From OLB9 sp041392785 (GTDB lineage Bacteria; Bacteroidota; Bacteroidia; Chitinophagales; Saprospiraceae): 64,000 nt of DNA. The DNA lies in NCBI GenBank assembly GCA_041392785.1, contig JAWKLK010000001.1, positions 744,001-808,000 on the forward strand, read 5' to 3'. Below the pieces are notes generated by a model. It had not been told where the DNA came from, searched no databases, and was given only the letters and a program-made list of their open reading frames with translations. Each line of letters starts with the position of its first letter. Position 1 is the stretch's first letter. Both the position numbers and the translations under genes were made by a program. Of the stretch, positions 54,511-63,445 are shown in pieces.

Positions 54511-55413
54511 TCAATAATCTATAATATGAAGTTTGCTAGGAATAATTTGAATTACAAATTTTGTGATTAACAAAAACTCTCCGTCTATCTCAAATGGCAA
54601 ACTCTCATTACTTTCTATGGATATCGACTTACAATCAACGTATTTCACCTGTGGATGTTGTATAAATTGACCCATCTTTAACTTTTTGTACTGTTTCAAA
54701 TAGTCCATGATAGTCACCTTTTTAAAAATGACAACTCCCAATTTTGCATCTCGAGGATCTGCTCCGGGATGGATGACATATCCATTTCCAAATGTAGAAC
54801 TATTGCAGACTGCAAGCATTAAAATTCGATCTGTGTAAACTTCACAATCATCTATTTGGATTTGTATCTTTTGTGGTTTGTATTGCAGCAATCCTATAAC
54901 GGATGCTATTTTGTAAGACAACCCAACTTTAAATCCTTGGGATCTTAACCTATTCAAAACATTAGTTGTATAACCGCCAAGTCCGATATCGCATACATTG
55001 GCACAATATTTTTTTGATGTACCCATTAAAATTTCCATGACATCCATACATATTATCTGTGGATTTTCTAATGCTCTTAGGATACGTTCTGGATTGAAGA
55101 TATAGTTTTGTGCTTTACAAAAATCATTTCCAGTGCCTGCGGGAATACAGAGTATGGGTGTACTGGGTTTTGAAGACAACATCACGCCATTGACTACCTC
55201 ATGGAAGGTGCCATCGCCTCCGATACAAATGATGGCATCGCAGTGTATAACCACATCATTAGCTATTTCTATGGCATGTTTTGTCCGCTGTGTAAAGCAT
55301 ATTGCTACTTTATCTTGTCCTAAGTGGTCCTGAAGTATACGCAAAAAACTGTCCATATCATGTGACAGTTTTCTGCTTCCATTAATGATAACTTGATATC
55401 TTGACAGATTCAT
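54511..55413 (-). CDS. Diacylglycerol/lipid kinase family protein (YegS/DagK-like)
   Basis: A 300-residue protein of the diacylglycerol kinase catalytic family: GGDGTFHEVVNGVMLS (nucleotide loop), IPAGTGNDFCKA, DIGLGGYTTNVLNRLRSQGF, HPGADPRDAKLGVVIFK, and ESLPFEIDGEFL near the end. It would phosphorylate diacylglycerol or a related lipid with ATP, on the cytoplasmic face of the membrane. Single domain, standard length. Substrate preference cannot be read from the sequence. Confidence 0.87.
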   Translation of the reverse strand: MNLSRYQVIINGSRKLSHDMDSFLRILQDHLGQDKVAICFTQRTKHAIEIANDVVIHCDAIICIGGDGTFHEVVNGVMLSSKPSTPILCIPAGTGNDFCKAQNYIFNPERILRALENPQIICMDVMEILMGTSKKYCANVCDIGLGGYTTNVLNRLRSQGFKVGLSYKIASVIGLLQYKPQKIQIQIDDCEVYTDRILMLAVCNSSTFGNGYVIHPGADPRDAKLGVVIFKKVTIMDYLKQYKKLKMGQFIQHPQVKYVDCKSISIESNESLPFEIDGEFLLITKFVIQIIPSKLHIIDY

Positions 55414-55460
55414 TGAAAATGAAAATGTAAAGATACATTTCTTAGAGAATCAGTGTGTTA

Positions 55461-56708
55461 TTACTTTAGTTTAAATCTGACAGGAAGTTTTAACAAGGTA
55501 TTGACAGGTGGTCCGTCATTGTTTTTGCCTGGAGTCCATTTAGTAGGCATTGCATTCATCTTGTGCATTACTTCCAAAACAGCATCTCCACAACCATATC
55601 CAATATCTTTTATTATTTTGATATTGTCCATTGTCCCTTCTTTAGTAATGACAAACTCAACTACTACCATGCCTTCAACTTCTGCCTTTCTGGCTTCTTC
55701 TGGATATTTTAAGTTTTCAAATATAAACCTAAACTGTGCTTGTTGAGAAGTGGTAGGATCCGTAGAATTTGGAAAAAGCGGCATAACATCTACCTTTTCC
55801 TTTACATCAGATATTTCTATTTGGGCTTCCTCCTTGGTATTGACTTCACTAAAGGGTTCGTCAATGTCCTTGCAAGAAAAAATTAAAACAAAACTTCCAA
55901 CTAATGGAATTACTATGGCATATCGCAATAACGACATCCATGAAGAATGCTTTTGTGTCATCATTTGTAAACGTTTTTTGATTTGTGAATTAAAAAATGA
56001 ATTTGTCAGTATTAAGCTGTCATAAGGATTACTGGCTTGAAGTAAAAGCGTACAATAAGTGTATTTTGAAACAGATTTGCACATGATATCATCCGCTTCA
56101 TATTCGTGAATTAGCTGTATAGATTTTTTTAACCATATCAAAATTGGGTTAAACCATAGCAGTATATGTGAGATTTCAACTAAAATCAAATCTATAACAT
56201 GCCATTGGCGGATATGTACTTCTTCGTGCCGTAAAACCGTCTGAACATCATATGGCATAGCCTGACTTCCTGTATAGATGCGACCTAAAAAGGTAAATGT
56301 GGTTTGCAGTTTGTCGTTGACATACACTTTATGACCATTCATTAACGTCAATTTGCTTGCATAGATACGTTTTGCAACAATCCCCAAATTGAGTAATAAT
56401 CTCATTGTCATCCACACCACACCCGACCAATACAAAATACTCAATATTGGTATGCTTACTTTGTTTTCTATGTGTGCGGTAATTGTCACCGCTGCATTAA
56501 AATCTATCGGAGCCAATGTCAAAGTGCCAACTGACATCGGTGACACCTCTATAAAATTGCTTATAAATGGCAGTACAAAACTCAAGAGTATAGCAATAAT
56601 AAGATACCACCTGTTTACAAAGTGAAAAGTCAAATGGCTAAAAAATATAGCATAGACCAAATACATACCAGCTAAAACACCACTTACTTGAATGAAATAG
56701 AAAATCAT
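55461..56708 (-). CDS. BlaR1-type M56 peptidase with TonB-like C-terminal domain
   Basis: A 415-residue membrane protein. Three transmembrane helices (about 1-25, 33-52, 85-110) surround the M56 zinc peptidase domain with LRHEEVHIRQWHVIDLI (HExxH as HEEVH) and the downstream EYEADDI. A fourth helix is near 265-285, followed by a linker and a TonB C-terminal domain (about 325-415, YPEEARKAEVEGMVVVEFVI). It is encoded 11 bases after a BlaI-type repressor, the standard sensor-repressor pair: the M56 protein is activated by a signal and leads to cleavage of the repressor. No beta-lactamase is near, so the signal is unknown. TonB fusion is usual in Bacteroidetes. Confidence 0.88.
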   Translation of the reverse strand: MIFYFIQVSGVLAGMYLVYAIFFSHLTFHFVNRWYLIIAILLSFVLPFISNFIEVSPMSVGTLTLAPIDFNAAVTITAHIENKVSIPILSILYWSGVVWMTMRLLLNLGIVAKRIYASKLTLMNGHKVYVNDKLQTTFTFLGRIYTGSQAMPYDVQTVLRHEEVHIRQWHVIDLILVEISHILLWFNPILIWLKKSIQLIHEYEADDIMCKSVSKYTYCTLLLQASNPYDSLILTNSFFNSQIKKRLQMMTQKHSSWMSLLRYAIVIPLVGSFVLIFSCKDIDEPFSEVNTKEEAQIEISDVKEKVDVMPLFPNSTDPTTSQQAQFRFIFENLKYPEEARKAEVEGMVVVEFVITKEGTMDNIKIIKDIGYGCGDAVLEVMHKMNAMPTKWTPGKNNDGPPVNTLLKLPVRFKLK

Positions 56709-56719
56709 GAGATATGTGT

Positions 56720-57091
56720 TTATTTATCGATAAGCTTTTCTTCCAATTCCTTCTTTAGCATTTCTAACTCAGACAATGTCAACTCATTTTCTTGGACAAG
56801 AAAACTCACCAACGCATTGCTTGAGCCATCAAAATACTTAGATATGAGCCTATTGAGCGAAAATTTTGAGTACTCTTCTTTTGAAACTAAAGGAAAGTAT
56901 TCATAAGTTTTTCCGTAGGCTTTGTGCGATAAAAAACCCTTATTTTCCAAAATTCTTACTATAGAAGAGATAGATGAATGCGGCGGCTTGGGATCTGGCA
57001 TGCTTTCGATGAGGGCACTTACGAGCGATGGCCCTTTTTGCCAAAAAAGTTGCATGATTTCCTCTTCTGCTCTCGTTAATCTTTGCTTCAT
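56720..57091 (-). CDS. BlaI/MecI-type transcriptional repressor
   Basis: A 123-residue winged-helix repressor: MKQRLTRAEEEIMQLFWQKG, SSISSIVRILENKGFLSHKAYGKTYEYF with the wing and the site expected to be cut, and a C-terminal dimer helix (LSELEMLKKELEEKL). Paired with the M56 sensor peptidase. It probably represses its own operon; a full -33/-7 promoter lies about 220 bases upstream. Confidence 0.9.
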   Translation of the reverse strand: MKQRLTRAEEEIMQLFWQKGPSLVSALIESMPDPKPPHSSISSIVRILENKGFLSHKAYGKTYEYFPLVSKEEYSKFSLNRLISKYFDGSSNALVSFLVQENELTLSELEMLKKELEEKLIDK

Positions 57092-57399
57092 GTGTTTAAA
57101 ATTTGCAGGTTGTTGAATTTGTTTGATTTGCGGAATTGCTTAACGTTTTAAATCAGGTAATAATCTTACCCACTTTAATCATTCAGGATTGTATGCAGAC
57201 CGCTTATGGGTATTTCCATCTGTTTATTTTTTATTTGTTTATTAATGTTGATATGGAATTGGTAAGTTTTCGCCATCTATGGCCTTATCGAATATATGTA
57301 TCAACTAATGATGCAAACATATAACTTATTTATACGTTATGCAAATTTTGGGTCGTTTTTTTTGAAATTATTTTAAAAAATTATGATAGGGATGTTATG
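57092..57399. other. Intergenic region with the blaI-like promoter, no gene
   Basis: About 308 bases between the repressor gene and the peroxiredoxin-like gene. It contains the promoter at 57314-57345 and a leader of about 215 bases. A plus-strand ORF of 62 codons here shows no coding signal. Confidence 0.5.
57314..57345 (-). promoter_or_regulatory. Promoter of the BlaI/M56 operon
   Basis: On the minus strand TTTG, 20 bases, then TATGTTTG, a full TTTG-N20-TAnnTTTG promoter. Confidence 0.55.
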
Positions 57400-57957
57400 T
57401 TATGTTTTCCACTTAATATTGCAGCCTGCGCTAGGGAATTGGTGTGTCATTGGAGGTTCTCCCAAGATTAGTAGATCCAATGCCATGCGCAGTTCTTTGC
57501 CAGTGACAGGTTTGCCATTTCCTGGCCTAGAATCATCCAATCGACCCTTATAGTACAGCTTATCATGTGCATCAAAAACATAAATATCAGGTGTACAAGC
57601 AGCATCATAAGCTTTGGCAACTTCTTGGGTCGCATCAAAAAGATATGGGAAAGGATATTGTAGAACTTTTGCTGCAAATCTCATCAACTCAGGACGATCA
57701 TCTGGATATTTATCTATATCATTACTATTGATAGCGATGACATGGATGCCTTTAGCCTTAAACTCATTTGCTATATCCACGATCTGTCTGTTGATATGGA
57801 TGACATAAGGACAATGATTGCAAATAAACATCACAATGGTTCCTACTTCTCCTTTTGCTGATTCAAAGGTTACTTCACTTCCCGATATGGTATCCGGTAG
57901 TGAAAACGGAGGTGCTTTACTTCCCAAAGGCAAGATATTCGACTCAGTCAATGCCAT
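57400..57957 (-). CDS. Peroxiredoxin/thioredoxin-like (AhpC/TSA family) protein
   Basis: A 185-residue cytoplasmic protein: LGSKAPPFSLPDTISG at the start, MFICNHCPYVIHINRQIVDI with CxxC (CNHC) in the first helix, AINSNDIDKYPDDRPELM, and CTPDIYVFDAHDKLYYKGRLDD. This CNHCPYV-type subgroup is widespread and likely acts on thiol redox or peroxides; an individual substrate is not known. Single gene. Confidence 0.85.
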   Translation of the reverse strand: MALTESNILPLGSKAPPFSLPDTISGSEVTFESAKGEVGTIVMFICNHCPYVIHINRQIVDIANEFKAKGIHVIAINSNDIDKYPDDRPELMRFAAKVLQYPFPYLFDATQEVAKAYDAACTPDIYVFDAHDKLYYKGRLDDSRPGNGKPVTGKELRMALDLLILGEPPMTHQFPSAGCNIKWKT

Positions 57958-58015
57958 GATTTACAAATTTCTTTTTAAACGCATTTTGATTACTTATTGT
58001 TGGAAAAACAAAAAA

Positions 58016-58039
58016 CCCGATGGAAAAACTTCCACCGGG
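58016..58039 (-). terminator. Rho-independent terminator
   Basis: CCCGATGGA pairs with TCCACCGGG with one mismatch; on the minus strand it is followed by a T run. It ends the YceI gene. Confidence 0.8.
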
Positions 58040-58080
58040 CTCAATTGTCATATTGGGGTTAAATATGATATTTACTTTGC

Positions 58081-58737
58081 TTATTTAGCGTCTAATTGTA
58101 CTGAAAGTGTGATATTATCATCGATAAATTTATCTCCAAGATCTTTGAAGAAGTTTTGAGATTTGAAGTTGATTCCCCAATCAGTTCTGTTGATAGTAAA
58201 AGGCGCTGAAACCACATTGACACCTGCCTCAGAAACTGTGATATTTGCAGGAATTTTCACTTCTTTAGTGATGTCCAACATGGTAAGATTTCCAGTGACA
58301 AGACTGTTTGCAGCAGCATCAGTAGATGGTTCTACTTTTGTGATGTCAAATTTGGCGGTTGGAAATTTTGAAGTGTTGAAAAAATCCGCCGCACCTTGTT
58401 CTTGTGTACCCATAAGATGCGCTTCTAAGCTTGCTTTTTCGTCACCTGTTAAATCTTCTACAACGATAGATTTCATGTCAATCACAAAAGAACCTGCCAC
58501 TAATTTACCTTCATTTACTGAAAGGCTACCTTCGCTCACTTTGATACTACCATTGTGTTTTCCAGTTGGTTTCGAACCTTCCCAACTGATTTTCGACATC
58601 TCTGGAGATGCAGCATAAGTTTTACCTGTTGCTTCAGCTGCTACAGCTAAATTCTCATCAGATTTTGGTGCTTTTTCCTTGCATGCTACAAATGAAAGCA
58701 TCGCGATTAATAATGTAAAATTGAATAAAGACTTCAT
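58081..58737 (-). CDS. YceI family lipoprotein
   Basis: A 218-residue protein with lipoprotein signal (SFVAC, Cys about residue 19), then the YceI lipocalin-like domain from about residue 40: SKISWEGSKPTGKHNGSIKV, GSFVIDMKSI, FFNTSKFPTAKFDITKV, NRTDWGINFKSQNFFKDLGD and DNITLSVQLDAK. YceI proteins bind long polyprenoid chains; some respond to osmotic or acid stress. Expected on the periplasmic side. Own terminator downstream. Confidence 0.9.
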   Translation of the reverse strand: MKSLFNFTLLIAMLSFVACKEKAPKSDENLAVAAEATGKTYAASPEMSKISWEGSKPTGKHNGSIKVSEGSLSVNEGKLVAGSFVIDMKSIVVEDLTGDEKASLEAHLMGTQEQGAADFFNTSKFPTAKFDITKVEPSTDAAANSLVTGNLTMLDITKEVKIPANITVSEAGVNVVSAPFTINRTDWGINFKSQNFFKDLGDKFIDDNITLSVQLDAK

Positions 58738-58852
58738 AAACTTTTTGAAATTTTAATGTAATCTCTGAATAACTGAATCCACCAAATATTTGTTGCCACA
58801 AATGTTAATAATTAATTAGAAAAATGAAAACTTAACGATATTTAACAAATAA

Positions 58853-58884
58853 TTTGCATTATTAAAAAACAATCATTATATTTG
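58853..58884 (+). promoter_or_regulatory. Promoter in front of the CHU_C relic
   Basis: TTTG, 20 bases, then TATATTTG, a complete Bacteroidetes promoter. Only a 20-codon ORF (58901) and the truncated gene relic follow. Confidence 0.5.
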
Positions 58885-58996
58885 GACCAACAACAGGGAG
58901 ATGAAGAATATATTTAGTGAGAAAGAGTGTTTAATTTTTGAAGCGATCACCCCTGTTGAATAGAAACTTATTTTTTTCAATAATTTTTAATCATGA

Positions 58997-59356
58997 AAAA
59001 CTTTTTCTACCACCGCATGGGGTTGTGATAGTATTCATACCTTAGTACTACGTATAAAAACAGAGATCGACATCACATTTCCGAATATATTCAATCCCAA
59101 TAGTATCAATAACAATACGTTTTACGGTACTACTGCGACAAATAGGATTAATCTCCATCGCATCACCATCTATGACCGTTGGGGTAACATCATGTATGAA
59201 AAATTAAATATCCAGCTCAGCGACCCATCGGTAGGGTGGGATGGCAAGACGAAAGGCATACCATGTGAGCAAGGGGTGTATGTTTGGACTGCTGAAGTCA
59301 TACTACCCGATGGCAGTAGGCAATTGCTCAGTGGCGACGTGACACTTGTGCGGTGA
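58997..59356 (+). pseudogene. Truncated T9SS type B (CHU_C) protein, C-terminal remnant
   Basis: A 119-codon open frame with no start codon. It encodes a GCDSIHTLVLRI repeat end, then the CHU_C/gliding-motility C-terminal domain: EIDITFPNIFNPNSINNNTF, IYDRWGNIMYEK, VGWDGKTKGIPCEQGVYVW, ending SGDVTLVR. This is the T9SS type B sorting domain normally found at the end of large secreted proteins. Upstream, an ATG (58994, MKNFFYH) in another frame may be what is left of the signal peptide. The body of the gene is gone. Not in any annotated full-length gene here. Confidence 0.8.
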
Positions 59357-59556
59357 TGTGGTGGAAGTATATCATCCCACTTCACTGTAAACGTGCACGG
59401 CAAAAACCAAATTCATTATAGAAAATTCACAATGAATCATGAAAAAATATAATAGTTAAGCTTGTGTTAAAAGTTATCTTCTCAACAATCGATTTCAATA
59501 TAGTGCTGTTTTTCAATCATTATTCATGTCAACTTCAAAAGAAAAAGTAGGATAGC

Positions 59557-60741
59557 ATGTCTTTTCATAACTTTATAAAATTGATTCTTGCCGGCGTGTC
59601 TGGTGGTCTTGTTGTGATTGCTGGGCAGTTTGCCTTGCAGAGTAAAATTAGTACGCTAAACCCAGATACAAAACCCATCGCAACTCAGGTTTCATATCAA
59701 GGTATGCCCATAGCTGATAATACTACTCCATCCAATTTTGTAGAGAGTGCCAAGAAAAGCACGAGTTCGGTGGTACACATTTTTGCTGAAGAAAGTCAAG
59801 AAGCGGCGATGGAAAAGAGAAGAAGAAATAGAAGTCTAGACCCTTTTGCTGATTTTTTCAATTTAGAAGATTTTTTTGGAAACGCCTTTTCACAGCCGCA
59901 AAATGGGAGTGGCTCAGGTGTAATCTATTCGCATGATGGGTATATTATCACAAATAATCATGTGGTAGGCTTTGCCGATGATATCACGGTCACTGATAGT
60001 AATGGTAAAAAATATAAAGCAAAAAAAGTTGGCACAGACCAATCTTCTGATCTCGCAGTCATTAAAATCGAAACGTCAAGCTTGTCGCCAATAAAAATGG
60101 GCGACTCAGATAAAGTAGATGTGGGCGAATGGGTGCTTGCAGTGGGAAATCCTTTCGGTTATCTGACATCGACGGTTACGGCTGGCATTGTAAGTGCTAA
60201 AGGGAGAAAATTAGATATTATAAAAGACAAAAAGGCCATTGAGGAATTTATACAGACGGATGCAGCTATCAATCCAGGAAATAGCGGAGGCGCATTGGTC
60301 AATCTCAACGGAGAACTCATTGGTATCAACACTGCCATAGCAGCTCCTACAGGTGTTTTTGCTGGATATTCATTTGCCATTCCAAGCAATATTGTTAAAC
60401 AAGTTGTAAGTGATATTATCAAAAATGGTGGAGATATTGAACGTACTAACTTAGGTGTGGGTGGGTATGATGTAAATCCTGATCTAGTTAAAGAGTTTGA
60501 TTTAAAAATAAAGCATCCTTCGGGATTTTATGTAGAAGAGGTGGAGATGCGCAGTGCAGCACAGTTAGGAGGCGTGATATCAGGAGATGTCATTATCGGT
60601 ATAAACGAAGTAGTTATACATAATTATGAAGATGTAGAACAAGCCCTAAAATATAAAAAAGTAGGAGATAAAATAGATATCAAAATCAATAGGAAAGGTA
60701 AAGAAATAGTTTTGCCTGTAAAATTGATGAAGGCTATCTAA
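59557..60741 (+). CDS. HtrA/DegP-type periplasmic serine protease with one PDZ domain
   Basis: A 394-residue protein. An N-terminal membrane anchor or uncleaved signal (about 8-26) precedes a trypsin-like domain with triad His in ITNNHVV, Asp in SSDLAVIKIE and Ser in NPGNSGGALVN. One PDZ domain follows (about 300-385, SAAQLGGVISGDVIIGINE). Most DegP proteins have two PDZ domains; one is the DegS-like form. It should degrade or sense misfolded envelope proteins. The LA loop contains a charged insert (EKRRRNRSLDPFADFFNLED). It has a strong terminator. Confidence 0.92.
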   Translation: MSFHNFIKLILAGVSGGLVVIAGQFALQSKISTLNPDTKPIATQVSYQGMPIADNTTPSNFVESAKKSTSSVVHIFAEESQEAAMEKRRRNRSLDPFADFFNLEDFFGNAFSQPQNGSGSGVIYSHDGYIITNNHVVGFADDITVTDSNGKKYKAKKVGTDQSSDLAVIKIETSSLSPIKMGDSDKVDVGEWVLAVGNPFGYLTSTVTAGIVSAKGRKLDIIKDKKAIEEFIQTDAAINPGNSGGALVNLNGELIGINTAIAAPTGVFAGYSFAIPSNIVKQVVSDIIKNGGDIERTNLGVGGYDVNPDLVKEFDLKIKHPSGFYVEEVEMRSAAQLGGVISGDVIIGINEVVIHNYEDVEQALKYKKVGDKIDIKINRKGKEIVLPVKLMKAI

Positions 60742-60792
60742 AAATGTAAATTGGTTATTTAAGAAAAGTTGGTTTTTCGTTTTGTTTTGATT

Positions 60793-60829
60793 CGTCTGCT
60801 CTTCCCAAATAGAGCAGACGTTTTTTTTT
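60793..60829 (+). terminator. Rho-independent terminator
   Basis: CGTCTGCTCT pairs perfectly with AGAGCAGACG, followed by nine T. It ends the HtrA-type gene. Confidence 0.9.
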
Positions 60830-60942
60830 ACATCCTATGTCAATATATTAGTACCTTTTTGATCGGTTCAATGCCATTTATGACTAGACTCATAAAATTA
60901 TAAAATCAAGTTGTTTTACTTTGCCGAATAAAACACGAAATC

Positions 60943-61509
60943 ATGAATCACACCCTCCAATTTTTGGCAATCACCTTTTTATTTGTTCTTTTTTCATGCA
61001 AGCCTTCTAGCAATGGGGATGCAGCCACTACGACCACTACTAGCGATATAAGCGCTGCAACTGACGGAGTTGGGCAGTCAAAAGTAAAAGATGATGTATC
61101 AAACCCCAATATTGTCCAAGTAGCAATAAATAGTAAAGATCACACCACACTAGTCACGGCTGTCAAAGCTGGAGGATTGGTTGACGCACTAAGCAATGCA
61201 GGGCCTTTTACGGTATTTGCACCCATCAATGGTGCTTTTGATAAATTGCCTGCCGGTACCGTCGATAATTTATTAAAACCAGAAAACAAAGCTGATTTGG
61301 TTAATATTTTGGAATATCACACCTACGTCGGAGCGCTAAAACCAGAGTACTTTAAAGATGGTCAATCATACGAAGAGGTCAATGGTAAAAAGGTTAATAT
61401 CACTGTGAAGGATAGCAAAATATTTGTCAATGGATCCGAGATTTTGGCATCAATTAATACTTCCAATGGTTGGATTCATGTCATAGGCGATGTATTGATA
61501 CCACAATAA
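60943..61509 (+). CDS. Fasciclin-domain lipoprotein
   Basis: A 188-residue protein with lipoprotein signal (LFSC, Cys about residue 19), a Thr/Ser-rich spacer, and a FAS1 domain (about 55-188): HTTLVTAVKAGGLVDALSNA, GPFTVFAPINGAFDKLPAG, LVNILEYHTYVG, VNGKKVNITVKDSKIFVNGS, and NGWIHVIGDVLIPQ. FAS1 domains mediate adhesion; in bacteria the role is often unclear. A TTACTTTG string 20 bases before the ATG is a near match to the -7 box. A GC-rich hairpin lies downstream. Confidence 0.9.
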   Translation: MNHTLQFLAITFLFVLFSCKPSSNGDAATTTTTSDISAATDGVGQSKVKDDVSNPNIVQVAINSKDHTTLVTAVKAGGLVDALSNAGPFTVFAPINGAFDKLPAGTVDNLLKPENKADLVNILEYHTYVGALKPEYFKDGQSYEEVNGKKVNITVKDSKIFVNGSEILASINTSNGWIHVIGDVLIPQ

Positions 61510-61543
61510 TCAGCAATCTAAGCTTTTTGAAATTACGAACATT

Positions 61544-61577
61544 GGGCGGCGGTCAAATATGATCGCTGCTCTTTTTT
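61544..61577 (+). terminator. Rho-independent terminator of the fasciclin gene
   Basis: GCGGCGGTC pairs with GATCGCTGC using two G-U pairs, and a T run follows; on the other strand the pairs become mismatches, so it acts on the plus strand. Confidence 0.6.
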
Positions 61578-61962
61578 ATTCTCCCGATTTTTTTATCACT
61601 TTGTTTTGAAGAAAATGTGCAATGTTGTGAGCCTTTTCCTTAAGCATAGTCGCATTTGGCCCAGAAAACAATCGATCTACCACATTGTCATTTAGTGATA
61701 ACCATCTACTAAAATGTGCTTCGGTCAACGGTGTTATCGAATTAACTAGAAGGTGTTTAAGCATGGGATTTCCATTGTAATTTCCGTTGTAAAAAATAAC
61801 GTTATCCCAAAAATCTACCATAACAGGTATATGCGTTTCCCAAACTACTTGCATAAACTTGTCCTTCAAAATTTCATCTTTACGTACATCTTGGTAAAAG
61901 GTTGAAACTAACATGAGTAAATCATTCCTATTTTGAATATCTGGTAGAGACATATTGATCAA
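61576..61962 (-). CDS. Group III truncated haemoglobin
   Basis: A 128-residue globin: RNDLLMLVSTFYQDVRKDEI with the Phe-Tyr pair of the B helix, FWDNVIFYNGNYNGNPMLKH, and the proximal His in LTEAHFSRWLSL. Group III truncated haemoglobins bind oxygen or NO and are found in many Bacteroidetes. It begins eight bases after the permease gene of the nos-type set, so it is probably in that operon, where NO handling would fit. Confidence 0.9.
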   Translation of the reverse strand: MINMSLPDIQNRNDLLMLVSTFYQDVRKDEILKDKFMQVVWETHIPVMVDFWDNVIFYNGNYNGNPMLKHLLVNSITPLTEAHFSRWLSLNDNVVDRLFSGPNATMLKEKAHNIAHFLQNKVIKKSGE

Positions 61963-61970
61963 TTTAAAAG

Positions 61971-62738
61971 TTATAAATCTTTTTTACTAAAAAGTTTCAG
62001 TGATACCAATAACGGAATACAAATCCAGAATAGAAGTAATAAAACCGAAAGACTAATCCCAATTGTTGTTCCAAAAAGTTTTTTGAAAATTGCACCTGTA
62101 TAGCCCATCAAAGCAGCTGAATCTAATTGGAGTAAGACTTGAATTCTCGCAAGATCTATTGGGTTTATCGCAGTGACCACGGCCATCGGCTTTTCTATAG
62201 GGTAATCTGCGAATTGGAACATAAAATATAATATCACTCCATCATAAATCAATGTCATCAACAACCAAATTATGATAGATAATCCAATACCACGTGCCTT
62301 ATCTCTCATTAAAATAGAGCAAAGCATGGCGATAGCGATAAAAATAGTGGATATAAACAAACCCGCTACGATAAGCATCATTCCACTAACACCAGGAATA
62401 AAAAATAAAACAGGGATGCCTATGCCCAATATGAAAGCTGTATTCAATGCCATACTAATACCCATAAATAATGCCAACCAAATTGACTTTCGTTTAACCG
62501 GTTGGCTAACCAGTAGTTCAATGAACTCTGCACTGTTATAGATATAGATATTAGAAAAAATTATCGCTACCAACGGCACTGTTAATAAAATAATATTAAG
62601 CAACGACATGACACTCTTGGTAGTGCTGTCTTCAAGATTGAAGATACTCCACGAAAAAGCTGCCAATACAATAGTATAAAACAGGATCACCCTATTTTTC
62701 AGTATATCTAATATGACAAATCTAGTTATCCCTCTCAT
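61971..62738 (-). CDS. nosY: ABC-2 type permease, NosY-like
   Basis: A 255-residue inner-membrane protein with six transmembrane helices (about 18-36, 52-72, 100-122, 128-148, 165-185, 230-248) and the NosY-type start ITRFVILDILKNRVILFYTI. It overlaps the NosF-like gene by four bases. With NosF it would form the ABC transporter that matures or supplies nitrous-oxide reductase. The nos name rests on the gene order NosD-NosF-NosY. Confidence 0.82.
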   Translation of the reverse strand: MRGITRFVILDILKNRVILFYTIVLAAFSWSIFNLEDSTTKSVMSLLNIILLTVPLVAIIFSNIYIYNSAEFIELLVSQPVKRKSIWLALFMGISMALNTAFILGIGIPVLFFIPGVSGMMLIVAGLFISTIFIAIAMLCSILMRDKARGIGLSIIIWLLMTLIYDGVILYFMFQFADYPIEKPMAVVTAINPIDLARIQVLLQLDSAALMGYTGAIFKKLFGTTIGISLSVLLLLFWICIPLLVSLKLFSKKDL

Positions 62739-63445
62739 TTATCAATAGACCTTAGTAAAATATGAATAGCTTTGGATATACGTTCTTCTCCTGTTTCTTC
62801 AAAGAGTTGTGATATTTTCTTATTAAATAGAACTCGTGACTCTTGCATAAAGATGATATCTGTCAATAAATCATCCAACTCGCTCAATAGATGGGAAGTG
62901 ATCAGGATTAGTTTTCCTTTATTACGTTCGGAAATGACCTTTTGTTTCAATATTTCAGAAGCAAGTGGATCCAAGCCAGCTGTTGGTTCGTCTAAAATCA
63001 AAACCTTCGGATTAAATAAAAATGCAATGACAGCGCTCACTTTTTGGGTAGTGCCACCAGATAACGTGCGCATCTTTTTATGCTTAAATGTATCTATCTT
63101 AAATGCGTGGTACAATTCCATGTCTTCTGAGCCTTCAAATTTTCTGATATATCTTATCATATCTATCACTTGCTGAACGGACATGTTTTCTGGATAGCGC
63201 CCGATCTGAGGCATATATCCAATCTGAGACTTGTACGAAACATCACCACTTATAGGTGTACCGTCAAATGTAATAGAGCCCGACGTGGCAACTACCATAC
63301 CTAGTATTGATTTAATAATCGTGGTCTTTCCACATGCATTTGGACCGATAAGCCCTATGCATTTGCCCGCATCCAGACTCAAAGTAACATCTTCAAGTGC
63401 TCTAGTGGATCCGAAGGATTTACTGACATTGGTGAGCTCTATCAT
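62735..63445 (-). CDS. nosF: ABC transporter ATP-binding protein, NosF-like
   Basis: A 236-residue ATPase: Walker A GPNACGKTTI, Q-loop YMPQIGRYPENMSV, signature LSGGTTQKVS, Walker B VLILDEPTAGLDP, and the switch His in LITSHLLSELD. It overlaps both the NosY-like and the NosD-like genes by four bases, forming a tight nosDFY unit. It drives the NosY permease in maturing the copper sites of nitrous-oxide reductase (nosZ itself is not in the window). Confidence 0.87.
   Translation of the reverse strand: MIELTNVSKSFGSTRALEDVTLSLDAGKCIGLIGPNACGKTTIIKSILGMVVATSGSITFDGTPISGDVSYKSQIGYMPQIGRYPENMSVQQVIDMIRYIRKFEGSEDMELYHAFKIDTFKHKKMRTLSGGTTQKVSAVIAFLFNPKVLILDEPTAGLDPLASEILKQKVISERNKGKLILITSHLLSELDDLLTDIIFMQESRVLFNKKISQLFEETGEERISKAIHILLRSIDK

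Noticed and set aside
57136..57324. 62-codon plus-strand ORF upstream of the BlaI-type gene
   Set aside because: No family signal and it overlaps the minus-strand promoter; probably chance.
58901..58963. 20-codon ORF after the relic promoter
   Set aside because: Has a purine-rich site and an ATG but no recognisable product; more likely debris of the lost gene.
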